NCBI GenBank assembly: GCA_001599975.1
Contig: BCIO01000001.1
Location: 1,054,001-1,118,000 of the forward strand
Source: Cystobasidiopsis lactophilus
Taxonomy: Eukaryota; Basidiomycota; Agaricostilbomycetes; Agaricostilbales; Chionosphaeraceae
Length of the DNA stretch: 64,000 nt
Direction of reading: 5' to 3'
Shown here: one piece after another, positions 56,141-64,000 of the stretch
How the letters are laid out: each line of letters opens with the position of its first letter
Numbering within the stretch: the first letter of the stretch is position 1
Translations under genes and position numbers: made by a program
The notes under the pieces: model-generated
The model's input: the letters and a program-made list of their open reading frames with translations, nothing else
Databases searched by the model: none
What the model was told of the DNA's origin: nothing

Positions 56141-58068
56141 CTACGGCGGCCCCTTTGACATCCACAGTTTTACCCCTCTGCTTCTCTTAGTCACGTCGCT
56201 GACCACGGCTAGTTCATCCTTGGCGGTGGTGAGCAGCGCTTGGTTGTAAGGGGCCGACATGGTGGCGCCCAGCTCCAGGATCTCTTCCAGCAGTCGAATG
56301 AAGACATCTGGGCTGGCCGAGTTGAGCTGCTTGCAGATGAGAGTGGACAGTCGTCGTCTTGCGTCGGGGTCGCGCTCGGCCCGCAGCTTGTCGGCCAGGC
56401 TAGAGAGGCAGCTCCACCCCTGTGCGTCACTGACTTTGCAAGCGCTCGCAATAGTTGCCGAGTACGCCGTCTGGACTTGATCCAAAGGTAGAAGGAAGGG
56501 GTTCTGCTTGTGCCTCATGAGCACTTGCGCGTGGGTAAACTGTTCAACTCACGTCGAGGAGCATTTCGTGGTACCAGGGCACGATGTCTGCGCTTAGAGT
56601 CGGAAAGTTCTCCAAGACCGTCAGCAGCGCAGCGTGGCTGGCTTCCAGCAGGTGCTTGTTGCCTTGGTTGCCTAGATGCCTGCATCAAAAGATCAGAATT
56701 TGGCAGCCCAGCCTGAAAGGTAGACCCACTTGACGATGGACGGCAAGAACGCCTCTGCGGTTTTGACATCGACCGACGGCAACAGATCTGCCAGAAGAAC
56801 CAGCCAGTACGTTTCCGTGTCTTCCCCGTCCACCTGTGCTTCCTGCTCGCTCAAGAAGCGCTGCACCGCCGTCTTGTCCGCCCGCTTCAGCACATCCACC
56901 ATTCCCAGCCACATGCCTTGGTAGGTGGCGAAACCTCCCGAGCCGAATTGAAGCAAGATAAAGTGCAGGTTGCGAAAGGTGCGGAAGGATGTCTGGGCAA
57001 AGCGGACGGAGATGGCCGACGGCGCCACCTTTGGGTCCGCGAGCGAGTTGATCAAGGTGACCAGCGCAAAGTGGATTCTTGTCATACTGAACATGTAGGA
57101 CTTGAAGATGGACCAAGGCAGAGTCTCCTTTTGCATGGCAGGGTTGCCGAGTGCCGCCGCTTGCCACCCGCACTTCTGAAAAGACGTCCGGAGCACGCCG
57201 CTGAAGGTTTGGAGGCGATCGAGTGAATTCTGGACCGCTTCGAAGTCGTCTTGCGTTTTAGCGCTGTTGATAGAGAGGCTGATCAAGCTAGACAGGCGGC
57301 CAAGGAGGACGAAGAGGGCGTCCTTGGAGCGGGCGTCCAATTTGGCGCGAGACGGAGAAGGATCCTGGTGACAGACCTCAAGTAACCATGTTGTGACAAC
57401 AAAAGCAAGAGGCCAAGACTCACCGCCCATTTGATGCCCTCGGGAGTCGACACCAAATCGACCGCCACTCCGTCAAACAGCCTTCCGTTCTCGAACAAAG
57501 CCATGTAAACCGTTACAAGCCTTTCCGTCAACACTTTCACGAGTCCTTGAACATCGCTAGAAGCCACATCCGAGAAGGCTGTCGTCGCCAACCAAGCCAA
57601 AAGCCAACCTTCGGCAGTCGACGCCGGCTGATGAGCCGCCCACACCGCCAGCCCTTTCCTCGAATGGGTCTTGAGCTGCTTCTCGGTCACTACAGGCAGA
57701 TCTTTGCAGGCTCTGAGACTGGTCACAGCCGCACAGGCGAGCAACACGGCAGCCAGAGAGGACGATTGTTCCGCGGGTGTGAAGATGGATTTGAGGAAGG
57801 CGGCGAGCCTACGTCGTCCGATCCATCCTCCTCCACTGTCTTGGATGATTCTGAGGATACGCTGGGTGCATCCTTGAAAGAGAGCTTGGAATAAGGGAGG
57901 GAGAAAAGCCGGAGGCGGAAGCGGGGCGACGTTGAGAACAGACACGAGCTGGTCTATCAAGTCGACGGGGAGGACGGCCAAGCAGGAGGTGAGGCAGGTC
58001 AATGTAGCAGCCGGAAAGTCGGCAGGGTGGCCTTGGAGCAAGTCCTGTAGGAGGGAGACATAGTCCAT
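56141..58068 (-). CDS. Pex8-like peroxin (helical protein)
   Basis: Exons read complement(56141..56503, 56553..56679, 56730..57364, 57424..58068), 589 aa, with introns of 49-59 bases. The protein is almost all alpha-helical repeats. The C-terminal third follows the order I associate with fungal Pex8, an organiser of the peroxisomal import complex: YWLVLLADLLPSVDVKTAEA, then LLEASHAALLTVLENFP, IVPWYHEMLLDNPFLLPLDQ, VQTAYSATIASACKVSD, SCLSSLADKL. Against this, the C-terminus SKGPP is not a peroxisomal targeting signal, and many Pex8 proteins end in SKL-like signals. The start could also be 58107. Family assignment is by pattern only. Confidence 0.55.
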
Positions 58069-58143
58069 CGGCCTCGAAATGGTGGAGCGCGGCCAACCAA
58101 GTTTCATACGACAAAAGAGAGCTAAAGATGACAGTGTTGCATC

Positions 58144-59201
58144 CTAGGCACCTTCCATGCTAACATCACCAGCGCCCTCAATCGGAGCTAGCCCTGGCAG
58201 ACTTTCCGGCAGGTCCACCTCGCCGCCCTCCACCGCTCCTCCAGCCACCTTCTTCTTCTTCGTTCGTCGCTTCTTGCGCTTGGTAGAAGTCGACTTTTTG
58301 GGCATGCCAATCTGATGCTGCGGCGTTTGAAGACTGCAATTCTGAACCGTCAAAAAAAGGGCCATAATTGGCTTCAGGTCAAGAGAGAAAGAGACCTACG
58401 TCCACCCATCTGCAGAGATCAGAGACAACACCTTCTTAGGTGACAGCACAATCTCCATCCGAGGGACGTGCTTCTTCAGCGGCCGCTTCTTGCCCTTGAT
58501 CACGATGCGCTCCAAGGCGGCCTGATGAGCTTTGAAGGCCTCCGCGTCTAGCATGTCGACGTCGTCATCCTCCTCCAGTTCATCACTATCTGCTTCGTCC
58601 TCCTCTGGTTGGTTCTCCTCGGTTGCCGCAGACTTGGCGGATGCGGCCGCAGAGGTCGAAGGAGCGGCATCCTTGGACGCCGAGTTCTTATCGGTGGCAG
58701 TTGAAGTGAGCCCGGCGACACCAGGAGCATCAGAAGTAGAAGTCTGCTTTTCGGACGTCGAAGGTTCAGCGGCAGCCGCCTGAAGCTGAGCAGCGGATGG
58801 CGACCAAGTCGAGAGTCGGTTGTACTGCAAAAGCCTCTTGGACCCTCGGGGCGGCTTGGGGACGGTCAGAGCTATAGTGCCTTCTGGTGCCACAGGAGCA
58901 GGGGTGGGCTGGGTTGGCTTTTGAAACATCTTGGGGTACTCTCGCTTGAGAATCTCGCAGACGGACACCAGCCGGTTCAGGGCGTCTTGGAAGTCGTCGG
59001 CTGCCTTGGGGCTGGTGTAGAGCATCAGAGGGAGCTCAGAATCCTGCGGGTTTCGGTACGAGCTTTAGAAGGGCGCTCAGGCTCTCGAAAGGGATGAAGG
59101 CTGCCCACCTTCAAATGCACCAATCCTGCTTTGACGAGGCCATGAATTGTGCCTCTCTTGGTGACCACTAGTCTGCCGAATGACTCGTCGAGCACAAGCA
59201 T
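58144..59201 (-). CDS. Uncharacterised basic/acidic nuclear-type protein
   Basis: Exons read complement(58144..58333, 58400..59043, 59109..59201), 308 aa. A folded N-terminal part (MLVLDESFGRLVVTKRGTIH, then AADDFQDALNRLVSVCEILK) is followed by a disordered Ala/Ser region, a long acidic run (EEDEADSDELEEDDDVDM), and a basic patch KKSTSTKRKKRRTKKKK near residue 265. Alternating acid and base tracts suggest a nuclear or nucleolar protein. I recognise no family. It lies head-to-head with the BRCT gene, 268 bases between starts. Confidence 0.7.
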
Positions 59202-59469
59202 TGGAACAGCCCTTTGAGAGGAATTCCTATGACAGCAGATGGTGGGCTTGGGCAGAGGGTGCTCTGAGCGAGAAAAGTGCGGCTGGCTGCAGTGGCGGGT
59301 GCCTTGCCAGTCTTCAAAGGGCTGTTGACGGCATTTGGTATGTAGATTGGTCATTTCAGAGCAACAACCATAGGCTGGGTTGTCGGCCAGCAGATTGGCA
59401 GGCTTCGACGCTTGTTTACCTGCGTCGACGACCGCGAGCGCTGCCTTCGCCCCTCCGCTCTTTTAACCG

Positions 59470-62400
59470 ATGGCGCGTGGCCACAAATCGACCAAGATCC
59501 CCAACTACAAGGCCAAGGCGCGCCCGGATCTGCCGTACAGCGCGCTCGAGCAGCCGACCAAAGACTTTGGAGACGAGGATGAGGACGAGGCGTTTAATGC
59601 AAAGCAAGAGTCGCGCGGCGAGGCCCTGCCCTTGCAGCAGTGTGTGTTGTGCTTCTCCGGCTTGCATGCCACCAAGTCGGAGCTCATCCGGCAAGGGCGG
59701 GCGCTGGGGGCGCTCGTCGAGGACGCCCTCACCACGGATGTGACCCATCTTGTCACCGACGGCGTGTTGAGCCCCAAATACAAGGTGCGTTCGCTTTTGT
59801 AACATCTGGGGTATGCGTGTGCAAGATCTCAAGCCAGGAGCGCAGGTCGCCATCCAGTACGACAAACCTGTCATGCACCCCGACTGGCTCGCCGCGTTGC
59901 ACGCCGCTTGGGTGTCGGGCGAGTTCGTCGACACTGAGCGGCTCTTTGATGCGCACCGTCTCCCTCCCCTGCACCAGCTGTCCATCGCAATCACCGGTTA
60001 CGGCGCCACCTCAAAAGAGCGCTCCAAACTCTTGAAAACGATTCAGAAGGCTGGCGGCCAATACAAGCCTTCCTTCGACCGCACCTGCACCCATCTGGTC
60101 GTCGGACCAGGCGTCACGCCGCAAGACTTGCTCACCAACCCGAAAGTGGGCCATGCCCAGCAGCTTTACGAGGAGCAAGGCGCGGGACCGGTGGTCGTGT
60201 GGAGCGAATGGGTGGACGACTCACTCTGGTTCAAGGGTGCGGTCGACGAGAACAATTACACGGTCAGCAACCCCAGGCCGGACCCCAACCGAGTGCTGGC
60301 CCACCTCGGCGAGCCTTCCCCGACCCCGCCCTCGCAGAACACCCTCCTCCGCAGAGCCACCACTATCCTTCCAGATTCACATTTACTCGATGTGGATATG
60401 CAAGACGCGACCACCTCGACTCCGAACGCCAACGCGGCCGCAAAGATCAAGCGGCCCACCAACACGGGAGAAGACGACAAGGCCGTGGTGTTGAAGAAGT
60501 CTCGAGGCCTTCACCGAGCCAAATCGACTGCCTCAGGATTAGGGGCAGGCGGCGTCATCGACTTTTTGGGCCTGTCAAACGATCAACTTCCTGCCGAATC
60601 TTCCTCCTCGACCTCTCAAGCGCTGCTCAAGGCCAAAGAGGAACCCGCCTCCTCCGCTCGACCTTCTATCACCAGCCACGTATTTAAAAACCAATTCACA
60701 AGTTCGACCGCAGCACCGCCGGCCTCCAAATCGAAGGCACCGCCTAAGAAGCCCGCCACCACCTCGAAGAAACGACTTCCCTCCGTCGTCGAAGTCGACA
60801 CCCGGTCTCCTCCTCAAGCGAACCAAAAGTCAGCTTCAGCGACCGGGGCGGACGACTCAGGCGTCACGCTTTCCCCAGCCAACAAGAAGCGCAAGCTTTC
60901 GCACGAGCCCGAATCGCCCAAGGAAGACGACAAGGCCACCGAGGTGTTTTACGGCTTGAAGATTGCCGTGGTGGGCACTTCAGACCTCAATAAGCAGAGG
61001 GCAGCCGACGCGATCGAATTCCACGGCGGGACTGCCATCGACTTGGAGACGTCCGATGTTGAACCCGATTTGATCGTTTGCCCCTGGCTCAAGTTCGTGT
61101 CATCCTCATACAATAATATCATACACTGCTGACTGGTCACGAACGGTTTGAATAGCCCACCAGCTGATGTTGACATCGACAACCCCAAGATGGTCACTCT
61201 CAATTGGTTCGAGCGGTCCCTGTTCCTGGAAGAAGCCATCTCCGACCTAGACTCGCACTTCTCCGCTCGCCCGCTGCGCCACGGCAAGGTGGTCAATGGC
61301 GCCGACTACCACATTGCCTGCTCTGGCTTCGACGACTGTGATGCTAAGCATCTCGCGAAGCTCTGTGAATCTGCTGGTGCGCTTCCTCTCCGCTTTCATC
61401 GCCAAGCGATTCATATCTCACTTAGAAACGCACAGGACTCGACTTCACGATAAAGCTTCAGAGTCGCACTACGCATGTGGTGGTTCAAGATGAAGGGGCC
61501 TACAAAGCGAAGAAGGCGCGCCAGTTCAATGTCCCTGTGGTGGGCATTGATTGGTTGATGCAGCTTGTGCGCGATGCGCCTATGGACGAGGATGGTCAGC
61601 CAGCTGGTTCGTTTTGCTCCTTGCCCTCTGGCTGAACTGTTGTCTGATAGGCCGCCGCGCTTGAACAGCTCCGAGGCCTCTCGATGGCGTTGTCTTGTAT
61701 ATGACAAAGCGAGTGACTGAGGGAGTAAGTCATCACTCGTCCTTTCCCACCATCGCTCTCTCATAGCTCTCTCCGCCAGGTCTTGCAAGACGAAGTGGTC
61801 GCTCTTGCACCCATGCTTGGCGCCAGAATCGCCCCTGCTTTCTCCTCCGCAGTCACTCACCTAGTCCACTCTTCGCAAAAGCCCAAGGACAGCTTCAAGG
61901 AGTTCAAACTCGCCCGTGACCAAGGCATCCACATCGTGCACCCGAGATGGATCGCCCAATGCCACGAGCAGAACGAGCGCGTAGCCGAATCTGCCTTCCC
62001 GCACACCTACTCGTCCAGCCGAGCGCTGGCCTACTCAGTTTCCGCCTCGCAGCAGCAAATCGTCTCCTCGGCCACGCTTGAATCTCAATCCCAGTCTCAG
62101 CCAAAGGTGCCCAAGATCTCGCCGTCTCAACAAGAGGACGACTTTCAGTTGGGCTATCAATCGACCCTAGAGCAAGAAGAAAACAACTACTTCCCTCCCT
62201 CCCCTCCCGCTCCGCCTGCCGACCAGGACGCGCCAGCTTCTCGCGACACCAGCCGCGCCTTGTCCAAGACAGAGTCCGTCCAATCGCTCAGTCTCGACCG
62301 CGCACCAATCGAGTCCAGCGCTCAGCAAGTGGAGGCCGCCCTTGTGCCCCATGGCGTGCCGATGCCTTCCAATTCCGAAGCTGACGCCGACGCTCTGTCC

Positions 62401-62780
62401 AAGATCAAAAGCCTGTTCGCTGGATCGACCAGATCTGTCTCTGATTCCAACTTGGCTCAAGCTGCCAAGGTGATTTGTTGTTCCGCTTTGTTCGACCTGC
62501 ATGTTCATTCCAAACATTCTATTTGACGCAGAGCCGAAAGCGTAAGCGTCCGTTCACAGATCGGCGTGTCAGCTCGGACGCCATGCTGCCGCCATCCTTC
62601 GAGGAGGCTGAGCTCGTTGCCACCACCGGAGGCCGCACCCGAGCGCCATTCGAGATGACACAAGGGGGCATACCAGAGACGTACGACGAGACGATGGAGC
62701 AGTCTATCCAGATCCGTGTCGTCGATCCCGCGGCGGTGGAAGCTCGGCAAATGCTCATGGACCTATCGCGCATTGCATAA
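59470..62780 (+). CDS. Dpb11/Cut5(Rad4)/TopBP1-like BRCT protein
   Basis: A replication-initiation and DNA-damage checkpoint scaffold that reads phosphorylated partners. Exons are 59470..59784, 59846..61092, 61156..61376, 61436..61606, 61669..61724, 61780..62469 and 62532..62780 (982 aa). BRCT-like units in order: CVLCFSGLHATKSEL with VTHLVTDG (residues about 55-135); LSIAITGYGATSKER with CTHLVVGPG and VVWSEWVDDSLWF; FYGLKIAVVGTSDLN with NWFERSLF; DYHIACSGFDDCDA with TTHVVVQDEG and IDWLMQLV; PLDGVVLYMTK with VTHLVHSS and VHPRWIAQCHEQ. The C-terminus has an SRKRKRPF nuclear signal after a disordered stretch. Five units is one more than the four of Dpb11 and Rad4. Confidence 0.88.
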
Positions 62781-62959
62781 CTCAGAAGTTCATTTCCTGC
62801 ATTTTTATCGCGTTGATCGGTTGCATTCCCGTACAATCAGAACAAGCATCAATATCAGTCGACGAGTTCATGAGATTGGTGGAAGCGAAAAGAGCAGGCG
62901 CCGGCAACCGTCTCTGTTTGTCCCGCAATCGACGCCTCCGCAGAATGGCTACGGCCCTT

Positions 62960-64000
62960 GCTTGGGTCGCGTGTACCGTGGGATAGACTGAGCAAGTATT
63001 GCGACGGAAGAGCCGCCAATGCGGGCTGGGAGGTGGGGCGCGAACTCTCCGGGCGGTGGATCGGAGAGAGGCTGGCAAGTGGGAGAAGGCAGAAGGAGAA
63101 CAGTAGGAAGTTCTCACTTACGAGAGGTTGTGCGGAATGCCTAGTCGAAATCCTGCATCAAGTAGTAGTATCAGCTCATGAGACCGACCGAAAACGCAGA
63201 GCGAAAAGAAGAAGAGGAAGAAGAGCGCTGACGATGGCGAAGGGAAGTGGGTCAGCTTCGGGCTGCCATCGCACGTTTTAACCCCCAATCAAACCCCTCC
63301 GGAGAGGGGGCTAGGGCCCTTTCCAGTGTTGCGTGTGCTGGGGGATGGGCTGATCAAGTGTAGCGAGGGAAGGGCTGCCAATGTGGGCTGGGAGATGTGG
63401 GGTGCGGACTCTCCATGGGGGGAACATGGAGAGATGGTGGAAAGAGCAAAAGAGAGAGAGGGGGGAAACCTGAGCAGCGATCACTCACTTTGGGCCGTTG
63501 AGAAAGACGATGGACATGAACATTGCGGACTCGCGCTCGCCAGGGATGCTCTGAGGCTGGTTGAACACGATGAAGCAGGCCCTATCAAGCTCCAAGCCTG
63601 GATCAAGTAGTAGTATCAGCTCTTGAGATCAACCAAGCAGAGAGCAAAGAGAAAGAGGCAAGACACATGTGCTGGCGAAAACGAAGGGGAGTGGGCCAGC
63701 TTCGGGCTGCCATCACATGTTTTATCCCAAGATCAACCCGTCCGTAGAGGGGGCCATGGCCCTTGTTTTGATCGTTGTTGCTGGGAGATGGGCCGAGAAA
63801 GTGTAGCGAGGGAAGAACCGTTAATGTGGGCTGGGAGATAAAGGCGGCTGACTCTCGTGGAGGGGGCACGAGAGTGGGCGGGAGAGGATAGATGACAGAG
63901 GAGGAGGAAGAAGAAGAAGAGGAAACGTGAGGGAACGACCACTCACTCTGCGCCGTTGAGAAAGGCCATTGGACTTGAACGCTGTAGACTCGCACTCGCC
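62960..64000. repeat. Diverged tandem repeat, about 360-440 base units, each with a hairpin
   Basis: Three units are visible: about 62960-63318, 63319-63759 and 63760 to the window end (third cut). Shared words include GCCAATG(C/T)GGGCTGGGAG, AAGTAGTAGTATCAGCTC, CAGCTTCGGGCTGCCATC and a GAGGGGGC...GGCCC boundary. Each unit has an inverted repeat after a (G/A)ACTCTC start: stems at 63045-63051/63062-63068, 63409-63417/63425-63433 and 63851-63859/63867-63875. Minus-strand frames with splice-like ends (for example 63489-63597, CFIVFNQPQSIPGERES) occur in the units and may be exons of a gene entering from the right, though their phases do not repeat cleanly. The region 62781-62960 shows nothing. 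Confidence 0.75.

Noticed and set aside
62989-64000. Terminal repeats as a transposable element or LTR
   Set aside because: No transposase or polymerase reading frame, no target-site duplication and no terminal inverted repeat was seen; the units are simply tandem and diverged.

Overview
This 64 kb window is nuclear DNA from a fungus, almost certainly a basidiomycete. The proteins are fungal throughout: a Mep2-type ammonium transporter, ERG24 sterol C-14 reductase, a MUB1/SamB MYND protein, Ulp2 SUMO protease, a Pex8-like peroxin, YND1 apyrase and Mon1. Genes are packed tightly on both strands and most are broken by many introns of 50-70 bases. Donor sites are often GTGCGT or GTTCGT, and CTGAC/CTAAT branch points lie close to the acceptors. 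The intron density, donor style and moderate GC suggest a Pucciniomycotina (Microbotryomycetes-like) lineage, but this is inference. I saw no rRNA gene, no complete tRNA, no transposon and no CRISPR array.

Layout. 1-21 kb: an uncharacterised gene cut by the left edge, YND1 apyrase, a ZFAND2/AIRAPL-like AN1 zinc-finger protein with a C-terminal CaaX box, a YFH7-like P-loop kinase, an 11-exon MFS transporter, an F-box-like protein, two unknown proteins, the ammonium transporter, a Ser/Pro-rich protein, and a second complete member of the family seen at the left edge. 21-34 kb: ERG24, unknown proteins, an F-box-like protein, a small membrane protein divergent from mitochondrial ribosomal protein bL35m, the PP2A catalytic subunit, and small unknown proteins. 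34-44 kb: a small mitochondrial protein, MON1, GRASP/GRH1, a secreted cysteine-repeat precursor, and a Gln-rich nuclear-type protein. 44-63 kb: MUB1, an Ulp2-type SUMO protease, a mitochondrial K+/H+ exchange-related protein, SPE2, a Pex8-like protein, an unknown nuclear-type protein, and a Dpb11/Cut5-like BRCT protein. 63-64 kb: a degenerate tandem repeat whose copies each carry a hairpin with compensatory base changes.

Genes that could work together: YND1, GRASP and MON1 serve Golgi-to-vacuole traffic. MUB1, the AN1 protein and Ulp2 belong to ubiquitin, proteasome or SUMO control. bL35m and the KHE1-family protein are mitochondrial. These are scattered housekeeping genes rather than a cluster. 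The most novel content is the two-member uncharacterised family, the secreted mini-exon repeat precursor at 39.2-39.9 kb, and the terminal hairpin-bearing repeats. Exon coordinates were deduced by hand from reading frame, splice motifs and family resemblance, and summed to whole codons unless stated otherwise.
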